A stretch of DNA of 43,849 nt from Akkermansia sp. (lineage in GTDB: Bacteria; Verrucomicrobiota; Verrucomicrobiia; Verrucomicrobiales; Akkermansiaceae), in assembly GCA_022787425.1 (NCBI GenBank), contig JALFWB010000048.1, positions 1 through 43,849 on the forward strand, written 5' to 3'. This document shows positions 34,141 to 41,991 of this stretch, in pieces. The translations under genes and the position numbers were made by a program. The stretch's first letter is position 1. Every line of letters starts with the position of its first letter. The notes below the pieces were generated by a model. It worked only from the letters and a program-made list of their open reading frames with translations. It was not told where the DNA came from and did no database searches.

Positions 34141-34169
34141 TTGACACCTTCCCCTGAAGGTGGTAAATA
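34141..34169 (+). promoter_or_regulatory. Promoter with embedded palindrome (leaderless lipoprotein gene)
   Basis: TTGACA (34141-34146), 17 bp, TAAATA (34164-34169), nine bases, ATG 34179. The spacer contains CACCTTC (34145-34151), CCCT, GAAGGTG (34156-34162), a perfect 7-bp inverted repeat overlapping the -35 end. A protein bound here would block RNA polymerase, so it is a good operator candidate. Confidence 0.72.
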
Positions 34170-34178
34170 GGGTGGAAT

Positions 34179-36470
34179 ATGTTCGAACGCAGCAGAAACG
34201 TCGCGCTGGGTGTGCTGGCTCTGGGGCTTCTTACCCCTGCCCTGCTTACCTCCTGCGGCGATAAGGAAAGTGGGAAGCAACCCTCCTCGGCGCGGAAGGT
34301 CGCGAAAAAACAGCCGAAAAAGGAGAAGCTGCCCGCCCTACCGGAGCTTGTGCAGTCTGCCGTGGAGGCCGGTAACTATGGCGCCGCCTATCAGGCAACG
34401 CTGAATGAGTTGAAGGGCATCAGCGACCTGAAATCGCCGGAATACGGGCGCATGAGCAAGGTGCTGGAGGTGCTGCGTGTGAGCTCTCCCGAGGTGCTGA
34501 AAGCCTTTGCCGATGAGGACCCGAGCCACAAGGCCTTTCTGAAGGAGTTTTTGATGGACGAGGCTTGGCAGGAGATCTACCTGAGCTGCGGCTTGGTGCC
34601 CTACCACACACCGTGGGGGGTGAAGGTGCTGCATGATATCTGGAAGGACAACGACGGGGTGGTAAGCAACAAGCCGCTGGCGGTGGCACTCGCTTCCTGC
34701 TGGGGCGGCGGCGAGACCATGCAGGATTCCAACGTCCGCAAGCTGGATCCGGCACTCTACAATCCCGTGTGGCGCTACAATTTCTTCCAAAAACAGCAGG
34801 CCAAGGGGGCGCTGCAACCGGGCTTCCGCAACCTCAAGGCCTGGGAGCTGCGCTTTGTGGTCTGTAACGTGTGGCAGGACTGGGATGATGCCTCCCTCGA
34901 GTGGTGCAGCAAGCACCTGAACCTGCCTTGGGATCGCTATTTCATTGCCCACGATGCTGCTGTTTATACAGACCCCTCCAAGTTCGGCGACAATGTGCAA
35001 TCCGGTGAATTCCTGATGCCGTTCAGCTTTGAGAGCAAGGCAGAGACCACGCAGCTGAACGGCGGCGTCTGCGGCTCCATGTCTCACCTGGGATGCTTCG
35101 CCGCCATGGCGCACGGCATCCCGGCCTATTGCGTGGGGCAACCCTCGCACTGCGCCTACGGCGTGCGGCCCAAGCGCGGTATGTGGCAGGGCGGGTTCGG
35201 CGGCCCGGACGGCGATTTGCAGAACTCCATTCTGGGCGGCAAGGCACCCACCTCCTACATGCTGATGGAGGACGTATTCGGCGAGGACGATGCTGTGGCC
35301 GAAGCGTACCGGAAGTCTTGGAAAGCGCGTGCACTGGAGGCTGCGGGCGACAAGGATAAGGCGATTCTGGCTTGGAAATCCGTGTTGAAGGACAGCCCGA
35401 TGCACCCCTTCTTCCGCAAGGAGCTGCACCGCTTGATGCTGGAGAAGAGTCTGAATGCAAATGACTGCTACGAGTACCTCATGAAGGCGCTCGACTCGTA
35501 CAAAAAAGGTCGTTATTACGGAGTACACGGCTTTGCGGCGGCCGACATGATGGATGACCTGAAGCCCGTGATCGAACAGATGACGGATACCCAGCGCGTG
35601 AAACTGTACACCAAGTTGCACGGACTCATCGCCCTCACGCGTTCGTCTTGGGCCGTGGGCTGCGGGGACATGCTGAAGAGCCAGGCGGCGACGTTGAAGG
35701 GCGATGCCGCCAAGGAGGACTACCTGACCAACCTGCTCAAGGCGCACCTGCGCGGCGGCGGCGTGACCTTCGGCCAGGTGCTGGAGTGGGCCGTGGCCGC
35801 CTATGTGGAGCAGGGGAAGACGGAGGCCTTCGGGCGCGCCTTTGCACGGGCTGCGCAAAGCGATGTGAAGACGGCTTCCATGACGCCCGAGCAGGCGGAG
35901 GAACGCAAGAATAAGATGAAGGAGGCCTACAGCAAGGCCCTGATGGCCGCCGAGGCGGCGCGTTCTCCCCAAGCGTACAAGGCCCTGTGCGCTGCAGCCA
36001 AGAAGGTTTGCCCGCCGGCGGATGCCCCGCGCATCTCCCGCCCCGCTGAACTCACGGGCAAGCCCGTGCCGCCCAACGGCCTACTGCGCTGCTCCTCTAC
36101 CTCCCAATGGGATAAGCCTTGGACCCACCTGGACGTGCTGACCGAAAAGGGCGGCCAGACGCACACGGCGTCCGAGAAGGCGCCGGAGTTCGTGGCTCAG
36201 TTGGATGGTAACTACCTGCTCTCCGGCTGCGTGATCCGCAAGACGAACGGAGCCGAGGAACGCATGCGCAAGGCAACCGTGTACACAAGCGAGGACGGTG
36301 CCACCTGGATGCCCAAGGCCTCCACCGAAGACATGCCGAAGGAGTGGACAGTGGTGTTCCCGGAGAATACCCGTGCGCGCCACGTCAAGATTACCTTTGA
36401 TAATTCCGCAGGCAACAACTTCGCGCATATCTCGCACTTCGTTGTCTACAGAAAGGATAAAGAAAAGTAA
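34179..36470 (+). CDS. Lipoprotein with transglutaminase-like core and discoidin-like C-terminus
   Basis: 763 aa. The N-terminus ends in a lipobox (ALLTSCGD, lipidated C26). A Lys-rich linker and a helical region follow. The block GGVCGSMSHLGCFAAMAHGI (Cys at 298) and QPSHCAYGV (His at 324) has the spacing and flavour of a transglutaminase-like Cys-His pair; enzyme or sugar-binding use is unknown. A TPR-like helical middle (about 380-600) leads to a final beta-sandwich (about 625-763) with ATVYTSEDGATW and ARHVKITFDNSAG, as in F5/8-type C carbohydrate-binding domains. It is likely anchored in the outer membrane or periplasm. The next secreted protein starts 12 nt downstream, so they probably form a pair. 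Confidence 0.72.
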   Translation: MFERSRNVALGVLALGLLTPALLTSCGDKESGKQPSSARKVAKKQPKKEKLPALPELVQSAVEAGNYGAAYQATLNELKGISDLKSPEYGRMSKVLEVLRVSSPEVLKAFADEDPSHKAFLKEFLMDEAWQEIYLSCGLVPYHTPWGVKVLHDIWKDNDGVVSNKPLAVALASCWGGGETMQDSNVRKLDPALYNPVWRYNFFQKQQAKGALQPGFRNLKAWELRFVVCNVWQDWDDASLEWCSKHLNLPWDRYFIAHDAAVYTDPSKFGDNVQSGEFLMPFSFESKAETTQLNGGVCGSMSHLGCFAAMAHGIPAYCVGQPSHCAYGVRPKRGMWQGGFGGPDGDLQNSILGGKAPTSYMLMEDVFGEDDAVAEAYRKSWKARALEAAGDKDKAILAWKSVLKDSPMHPFFRKELHRLMLEKSLNANDCYEYLMKALDSYKKGRYYGVHGFAAADMMDDLKPVIEQMTDTQRVKLYTKLHGLIALTRSSWAVGCGDMLKSQAATLKGDAAKEDYLTNLLKAHLRGGGVTFGQVLEWAVAAYVEQGKTEAFGRAFARAAQSDVKTASMTPEQAEERKNKMKEAYSKALMAAEAARSPQAYKALCAAAKKVCPPADAPRISRPAELTGKPVPPNGLLRCSSTSQWDKPWTHLDVLTEKGGQTHTASEKAPEFVAQLDGNYLLSGCVIRKTNGAEERMRKATVYTSEDGATWMPKASTEDMPKEWTVVFPENTRARHVKITFDNSAGNNFAHISHFVVYRKDKEK

Positions 36471-36482
36471 ACCGATTTCAGC

Positions 36483-37778
36483 ATGAAACATATATTGATT
36501 GCCATGGCCCTGGCGTGTGCGGTACTGCCCGCCGGCGCCGCGCCGAAGCTGCCGGATATTGAGCAGGCCCGCGCAACAGCCAAGGAGGCAGGCAAACCCC
36601 TGCTGGCCGTCTGGTATTTCTCCGAGCAGGCCCCGGATGCCGTGAAGAAGGCCTATTCCGGCTGGGAGGGGTTGAGCTCGAAACTGCCGGGGGTTGTTGT
36701 ATCCCAATATGACGAATTGCCCACCATCCCCGCCGAAAAGCGAGCGGAAAAGACGGGGGTGCACATGTATAATCTTCCCTGTGCGCTGCTGTATACCCCG
36801 CAGGGTGATTTCTTTGCCTCCGTGGATCGCGACACGACGCTGAATGCGGAGAAGTTGGCTGAGCAGGTGAAGAAGCTGTCTGCTGACATTCCGAAGTTTG
36901 CGGAGTTTCTGAAGAAGGCTGCGGAGGCGGACACCGGTGGCAACAAGTCCGCCGCAGAGCTTGCCGGTAAGGCCTTGGCGCTCATGCCGCAGCAGGACGT
37001 CCACCGACAGCGTCGTTTGGTGGAGATTATCAACCGCAATGACCCGGATGACACCACGGGTATGCGGGCGATGTACACCATCGACCACCTCGGGATGTAT
37101 CGGCAGATTAACCTCATCCTCAACGGCGGTGACCAAGGGGGACTGAGCGGGCAAGATCGTCGCTTCAACGAGGCTTTAGCGTATGTGGACCGTGCCTTGG
37201 CTCACAAGGAGCTCGAGGGTGAGCGCCGACAGCAGTGGATGGCGGGGCGCGCTTATGTGATGCGGGAGAAGTTGGGCTCGCAGCCGGGTGACTGGGCAAG
37301 CAAGGATTACCGGCCCTTGGTGCAGTATTACCGTGATATTGCTAAGCTGGATCCGAAGTCGCAGTACGGCATCGGCGCGGCGGCATATGCGGATTACTGG
37401 GACAAGGCAACCCCGTGCATCATCACGAGCATGTTCTATGATAGCCGTTACGCTCGCAGGCGTCCCACGGCTTGGCATGTGGATGTGACGAAGTCCATTA
37501 AGGGCGCGGGGACTTACGAGTTCAAGCTGGTGCCGACCATTGATAACGCGATGGAGGCCCGGGATTTCCGGCTCTTCATTGACGGCAGGGAGGTCGCTAA
37601 GTCCTCGGAGGACCCCAATGCCAATGTGCGCTCGGCGACCTTTAAGGTACCGGCGGTGAAGAAGGGAGCCAAGGTAGAGGTGCGCCTCATCAACCACTGC
37701 AAGGATCACTGGCTCGCCAGTTCCGGGTTCATTGAGATGAACAAGGTTGGCGCGGGGTCGAAATCATCCCGTAAGTAG
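36483..37778 (+). CDS. Secreted protein, thioredoxin-like N-terminus and beta-sandwich C-terminus
   Basis: 431 aa with a clear signal peptide (MKHILIAMALACAVLPAGA). Residues about 20-135 resemble a thioredoxin-like fold (ATAKEAGKPLLAVWYFSE, then VHMYNLPCALLYTPQGDFFA with a Pro at the cis-Pro position), but there is no CxxC, so it is not a disulfide oxidoreductase. A helical middle part (about 140-310) is followed by a beta-rich end (about 320-420; TYEFKLVPTIDNAMEARDF, KGAKVEVRLINHCKDHW), similar in style to sugar-binding sandwiches. The function is not recognised. It is co-transcribed with the preceding lipoprotein and closed by a strong terminator. Confidence 0.68.
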   Translation: MKHILIAMALACAVLPAGAAPKLPDIEQARATAKEAGKPLLAVWYFSEQAPDAVKKAYSGWEGLSSKLPGVVVSQYDELPTIPAEKRAEKTGVHMYNLPCALLYTPQGDFFASVDRDTTLNAEKLAEQVKKLSADIPKFAEFLKKAAEADTGGNKSAAELAGKALALMPQQDVHRQRRLVEIINRNDPDDTTGMRAMYTIDHLGMYRQINLILNGGDQGGLSGQDRRFNEALAYVDRALAHKELEGERRQQWMAGRAYVMREKLGSQPGDWASKDYRPLVQYYRDIAKLDPKSQYGIGAAAYADYWDKATPCIITSMFYDSRYARRRPTAWHVDVTKSIKGAGTYEFKLVPTIDNAMEARDFRLFIDGREVAKSSEDPNANVRSATFKVPAVKKGAKVEVRLINHCKDHWLASSGFIEMNKVGAGSKSSRK

Positions 37779-37801
37779 GTCCGTATTCCGGTGTTTTTCA
37801 G

Positions 37802-37831
37802 CCCCGATTGCTCCCCGGCAATCGGGGTTTT
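37802..37831 (+). terminator. Intrinsic terminator after the secreted pair
   Basis: CCCCGATTGC (37802-37811), loop TCCCCG, GCAATCGGGG (37818-37827), then TTTT. Confidence 0.9.
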
Positions 37832-37886
37832 GAGCGTTGTATGGCGAATTTTTCGCAAAAAAGGGGGTATGTGGCGGATATTGAGC

Positions 37887-37915
37887 GTGACAAGGCGTGC
37901 GAGTGGTGCTAAAAT
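37887..37915 (+). promoter_or_regulatory. Promoter of the nadB operon
   Basis: GTGACA (37887-37892), 17 bp, TAAAAT (37910-37915). The leader to ATG 37939 is about 17 nt. A small palindrome GCGAA-TTT-TTCGC lies about 35 bp upstream (near 37843-37855). Confidence 0.68.
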
Positions 37916-37938
37916 GCCGCAACGCGAGGTATTCCGTC

Positions 37939-39537
37939 ATGATTACGTCAGATTTTTTGGTCATAGGCAGTGGCGTTGCCGGGTTGAGTTTTGCCCTGCG
38001 CGCTGCCGAGCATGGTAAGGTGATCGTCCTCTGCAAGAGCGACCCGCTCATCTCGAGTTCTGCGAAGGCGCAGGGTGGTATCGCTGCGGTGATGGATAAA
38101 AACGATACTTTTGAGGAGCATATAGCCGATACGCTCGATGCCGGCGCGGGACTCTGCGATGAGGCGGCTGTTCGCACGATTGTGGAGGAAGCACCGGAGG
38201 CCATTGCCGAGCTGCTGCAGTGGGGGGTCGATTTTGATACCGAGGCTGACGGGGAGTTCGAGCTGGGGCGCGAGGGCGGCCACGGTAAGCGGCGCATCTT
38301 GCACGCGAAGGACACGACGGGACTGGAGATCAGCACCAAGTTGCTGCATTGTGCACAGGAGCATCCCAACATCACCCTGCTGGACCACCGCATTGCCATC
38401 GACCTGATCACGACGGCCAAGCTGGGCTGCGTGACGGAGGATAGGGTGCTGGGGGCCTATGTACTGAATCCCGCAACGGGGGAGGTGGACATCTTCCGCA
38501 GTGACCGGGTGCTGCTGGCCACGGGCGGCACGGGGCGAGTATATATGTATACCACGAACCCGCCGACAGCGACGGGCGACGGCATCGCGATGGCCTGGCG
38601 CGCCGGTGCTAACATTTCCAACATGGAGTTCGTGCAGTTCCACCCCACAACTTTCTTCAACCCGAAGAGCAATGACCGCGAGGGGCTTACCTTCCTGATT
38701 TCCGAGGCCGTTCGCGGGGAGGGCGGTATCCTCAAGGGGCCGGACGGCAAGGAGTTCATGCAGAAGTATGATCCGCGGAAGAGTCTCGCTCCGCGTGATA
38801 TTGTGGCTCGCGCGATTAACAGTGAAATCCTGCGCACGGGCAGCCCTTGCATGTATCTGGATATGACGCACAAACCCAAGGGGTTCATGGCGGAGCGTTT
38901 CCCGTATATTTATGAGACCTGCAAGAGTTACGGGGTCGATGCGGAGAAGGATATGATCCCCGTGGTGCCGTCCGCGCATTATCAGTGCGGTGGTGTGCAG
39001 ACGGATACGAATGGGCAGTCGTCGCTGCGCGGTCTATTTGTTGCGGGTGAGAGCGGCTGCACGGGACTGCACGGGGCGAACCGCTTGGCGAGTAACTCGC
39101 TGCTGGAGTGCGTTGTAATTACCAAGCGTGCCTTGGCGGCGATGCTGCGAGGCCTGCCGCTGGCGCACAAGATGGAGTCCTATCCCATCCCGGAGTGGGT
39201 GCACGGTGCCAAGGCGGAGCGTGATGACTTGGCTATTTTGTACCACTGCTGGGACGAGGTGCGGCGAACGATGACCGATTATGTGAGCATCGTGCGCACG
39301 AATCACCGCTTGCAGCGTGCCGCAACGCGTCTGCGTAACATCAATCGCGAGATTCACGAGTATTATTGGGGCTATCGGGTCACGCCGGAGATTATCGACC
39401 TGCGCAATCTGGCCCTAACGGCTTCGTTGATTGTTGATTGCGCCATCCGCCGACAGGAGAGTCGTGGCTTGCATTACACGCTGGATGCCCCGGATAAGCT
39501 GCCGAATGCGGTGCCGAGTGTCATTCATAACTGGTAG
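37939..39537 (+). CDS. nadB: L-aspartate oxidase
   Basis: 532 aa, FAD flavoprotein. Oxidises L-aspartate to iminoaspartate, the first step of de novo NAD synthesis; under anaerobic conditions fumarate serves as acceptor (family knowledge). FAD-binding VIGSGVAGLSFALRAAEHG starts near residue 8; SSSAKAQGGIAAVMD near 43; the substrate loop FVQFHPTTFF near 232; YQCGGVQTD and GLHGANRLASNSLLE near the second FAD contact; a C-terminal helical domain follows. The frame is open from 37897, but the promoter and the MITSDFLVIGSG opening favour ATG 37939. nadA and nadC are not in the window. The next gene starts 4 nt after the stop. Confidence 0.95.
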   Translation: MITSDFLVIGSGVAGLSFALRAAEHGKVIVLCKSDPLISSSAKAQGGIAAVMDKNDTFEEHIADTLDAGAGLCDEAAVRTIVEEAPEAIAELLQWGVDFDTEADGEFELGREGGHGKRRILHAKDTTGLEISTKLLHCAQEHPNITLLDHRIAIDLITTAKLGCVTEDRVLGAYVLNPATGEVDIFRSDRVLLATGGTGRVYMYTTNPPTATGDGIAMAWRAGANISNMEFVQFHPTTFFNPKSNDREGLTFLISEAVRGEGGILKGPDGKEFMQKYDPRKSLAPRDIVARAINSEILRTGSPCMYLDMTHKPKGFMAERFPYIYETCKSYGVDAEKDMIPVVPSAHYQCGGVQTDTNGQSSLRGLFVAGESGCTGLHGANRLASNSLLECVVITKRALAAMLRGLPLAHKMESYPIPEWVHGAKAERDDLAILYHCWDEVRRTMTDYVSIVRTNHRLQRAATRLRNINREIHEYYWGYRVTPEIIDLRNLALTASLIVDCAIRRQESRGLHYTLDAPDKLPNAVPSVIHNW

Positions 39538-39541
39538 TTTC

Positions 39542-40603
39542 ATGAAGTTCGTTACATCACTCTTTGCCCTTGTGCTTCTCTCCCTGACCGCGTTAGGTTC
39601 GGGGGCTACTCCGGTGCGTTCTGCACTGACGCCGGAACGCGTGCAGCGGGAAAATCGATTAGTCACGACTATTAAATCTGAGTCGCGAAGAAAGCATCTG
39701 GATGACAGCCTGATAGCGGCATCTGTCCGCAATGGCCCCATCCCGGCGGAGCGTGATCAGAGCGCACGCAGTAACTTCCCGGATCCAAAGAAAACGAAGT
39801 ACCCCGCCCGCGCGGGTGCCTACCCGTGGCATTTCGATATCACGGCTACATACTTCTATATCGGTGAGCTCGCGACACAAAATAACCCTACCCCGAATAC
39901 AGCGAGCAGCTGGGATAGTATGTGGGATGATAATTACGGAGGGTTCGATGACCCGGATCCCGCTAATCGAGATCCGAAAACCTTTGCTCCCAAGGCTTTT
40001 ACACCGCGTCTTAATCCCTTCTATGTTGCGCTGCCCTACAATGACATTCAGCAGGGTGGTCCGCGTCCGGAGGCAGAGAAGGTGATCCCTTGGTATCATC
40101 GGGACAAGGAGGGAAAATACGAGTCTGTATGCCGCGGTACTTGGGTGCAGATATGGTATAACGGTCGTTATTGCTTTGCCCAGTGGGAGGACGTTGGTCC
40201 CTTCTGTGTGGACGATTGGCAGTACGTGTTTGGTGGGGAGCCTCCTAGGAATCGTGCGAATGATTGCGCGGGCATTGACATTTCGCCCGCGGTGCGTGAT
40301 TACTTGGGTATCAAGGGCGGCACGGCGAAGGTTCACTGGCGTTTCGTGGATTTCTCGCTTGTTCCGGGTGGTCCTTGGGCTCGTTTCGGCAAGGATAATC
40401 CCTTCGTTAACCCCGCGCTCAAGAAGGCGGTGCAAAAGTACGAGCGGCGACTCCGCACTCGCGGAAGTGTGGCGGCACGCACCCAATCGATGAGTGGATC
40501 TACTACCTACGCTTCGTCCGGATACGCTCGTCCCGCAACGGGCGGAGCCACCCTTCGCGGGGCGTCTCAGTCTGCACAGAGGACGACGAGCCATAAGAAA
40601 TAA
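39542..40603 (+). CDS. Secreted Trp/Tyr-rich protein, possibly a double-psi beta-barrel
   Basis: 353 aa. Signal peptide MKFVTSLFALVLLSLTALGSGA. The middle is rich in aromatic residues (AYPWHFDITATYFYIG; GTWVQIWYNGRYCFAQWEDV). The segment FYVALPYNDI ... FAQWEDVGPFCVDDW ... CAGIDISPAVRDYLGIKGG ... VHWRFVDF has the order seen in RlpA-like double-psi beta-barrels (strand, D-x-GPF, A-x-D-(L/I)-S-x-A, LG, VxW(R)), where an Asp acts on glycan strands. This is a motif-level guess. The C-terminus is a low-complexity Ser/Thr/Arg tail. It starts 4 nt after nadB and ends 5 nt before the HAD-FolB gene, so it is part of that operon, with no clear functional link. Confidence 0.65.
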   Translation: MKFVTSLFALVLLSLTALGSGATPVRSALTPERVQRENRLVTTIKSESRRKHLDDSLIAASVRNGPIPAERDQSARSNFPDPKKTKYPARAGAYPWHFDITATYFYIGELATQNNPTPNTASSWDSMWDDNYGGFDDPDPANRDPKTFAPKAFTPRLNPFYVALPYNDIQQGGPRPEAEKVIPWYHRDKEGKYESVCRGTWVQIWYNGRYCFAQWEDVGPFCVDDWQYVFGGEPPRNRANDCAGIDISPAVRDYLGIKGGTAKVHWRFVDFSLVPGGPWARFGKDNPFVNPALKKAVQKYERRLRTRGSVAARTQSMSGSTTYASSGYARPATGGATLRGASQSAQRTTSHKK

Positions 40604-40608
40604 CCGGA

Positions 40609-41607
40609 ATGTTCCGCAACCTGATCTTTGACTGGTCCGGCACGCTGTGCGATGACCTCGAACTGACAATCGAGGCTACCAATTATGTGTTGTCTCAATA
40701 CGGTATTTCCCCGCTGGATAGGGCATCGTTTCGGGCGGAGTTTCAACTGCCTTACCCTGCCTACTATGCACAAAAAACACCGGGAGTACCGTTGGAGGAG
40801 CTGGAGATGCACTACCGCCGCGCCTTTGATCACTCTGCGACAAAGGTGTCTCTTCTGCCTCACGCTGCGGCATTTCTCCGATTCTGTGCTGCACGGAGTA
40901 TTCGTTGTTTCGTGCTCACGAGCATGGACCCGCCCGCCTTCCGGATGCAGGCGGAGGAGCTCGGGGTTCTCCCCTATTTCGAGCATGTTCATTCGGGCAT
41001 CCGTCACAAGGATTCCTATATAACCGGGCTCATGCAGCAGCATGCGCTCAACCCGGAGGAGACTGCCTTCATCGGCGACATGCAGCATGATATTCATGCC
41101 GCTCACAGCGCAGGTATCACCTCCGTCGCCGTCCTGACCGGCTACAACAACGCCGCTCAACTCGCCGAGGCCGAACCGGATCTCATCGTTCCCGACCTCC
41201 GCACCCTGCAGAACCTCCTCCGCCGCGCCTCCGCCGCCCCCCGACGTACCGACGACTGCATCTGCATCAACGGCATGGAGCTCTCCTGCCACATCGGCGT
41301 CCCGGCCGAGGAACGCGCCACCCCCCAGCGCCTGCTCCTCAACGTCCGGCTCACTCCTCCCAACCCCTTCTCCACCCTCGGCGACTCCCTACCCCTCACC
41401 ATCGACTACGACTCCCTCTCCCGTCGCCTCCGCCACCTCGCCGAATCCTCCCCCTCCATCCTCCTCGAAACCCTCGCCCACCGCCTAGCCACCGCCTGCA
41501 CCCGCGAATTCGGCGCCCTCTCCGCCACCGTCGAGCTCCACAAGTTCATCCTCCCCTCCATCCACTCCACCTCCGTCCGCACCACCTCCCACCGCTCGAA
41601 TGGGTGA
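40609..41607 (+). CDS. HAD-family hydrolase fused to dihydroneopterin aldolase (FolB)
   Basis: 332 aa. Residues 1-210 are a HAD phosphatase-like domain: motif I DWSGTLCDD with nucleophile D8, motif II LTSMDPP, a Lys in HKDSYITG and motif IV FIGDMQHDIHAAHSAG. The usual second Asp of DxD is Ser (DWSGT), so the general acid is missing. From about residue 217 a FolB domain begins: ICINGMELSCHIGVPAEERA, PQRLLLNVRL, TIDYDSLSRRL, SILLETLAHRLA and ELHKFILPS, covering the pterin-binding Glu and catalytic Lys positions. FolB cleaves dihydroneopterin in folate synthesis; a phosphatase step upstream (dihydroneopterin phosphate removal) makes this fusion suggestive. Codon use becomes extremely C-rich from about 41,100. 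No intrinsic terminator follows. Confidence 0.85.
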   Translation: MFRNLIFDWSGTLCDDLELTIEATNYVLSQYGISPLDRASFRAEFQLPYPAYYAQKTPGVPLEELEMHYRRAFDHSATKVSLLPHAAAFLRFCAARSIRCFVLTSMDPPAFRMQAEELGVLPYFEHVHSGIRHKDSYITGLMQQHALNPEETAFIGDMQHDIHAAHSAGITSVAVLTGYNNAAQLAEAEPDLIVPDLRTLQNLLRRASAAPRRTDDCICINGMELSCHIGVPAEERATPQRLLLNVRLTPPNPFSTLGDSLPLTIDYDSLSRRLRHLAESSPSILLETLAHRLATACTREFGALSATVELHKFILPSIHSTSVRTTSHRSNG

Positions 41608-41770
41608 GCATTCATTGCAAGCCAATCTTTATCCCTCTTTCTAAAAGAGGAATCCAAATACTCTTGTTTAACAGAGAGAGGATTAACCTTTCATATCTGT
41701 TGAGAGTGTATTAAACCTCTTCAGCAGAATGGTCCAGTCCCCATGGAAACAGACCTGAACCGACCTGAGG
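41608..41770. other. AT-richer spacer at the composition break
   Basis: No gene is seen. A short hairpin CCTCTTT-CTA-AAAGAGG (41634-41650) lies just after the FolB stop but has no T-run. Composition drops sharply in GC here and stays low to the window's end. Confidence 0.45.
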
Positions 41771-41950
41771 GGTTACCACTATAAAATGACCACCAGTGGC
41801 ATCGAGGGGGTACAATCGAGAAAATCCAGTTTCAGATGCAAAGCATAACCAGATGCGATACCTATATTTTTAGCTATGAGAATCCTCCTACACGAGTGCC
41901 CATGATAGCTTCACCCCCGAGGGGGTGCATATAATCCAACGGCGTGTCCG
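41771..41950 (+). pseudogene. Decayed C-terminal fragment of the same ISL3-like transposase
   Basis: The plus strand begins YHYKMTTSGIEGV, matching YFRYKLTSGVIEGV at base 2 onward. A deletion of about 7 bp after the EGV codons shifts the frame; the next frame reads KIQFQMQSITR, matching KIQFQMRGITS. Similarity continues at the DNA level through the position of the stop and about 20 bases beyond (ACGGCGTG versus ACGGAGTG). It is a dead copy in the same orientation as the one at the left edge. Confidence 0.75.
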
Positions 41951-41991
41951 AAGGCGGCTCAACCAAATCTACAGCTAGTATTACTTTCCTC

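Noticed and set aside
41634..41650. CCTCTTT-CTA-AAAGAGG hairpin as the HAD-FolB terminator
   Set aside because: A-T-rich 7-bp stem with a 3-nt loop and no T-run; too weak to claim.
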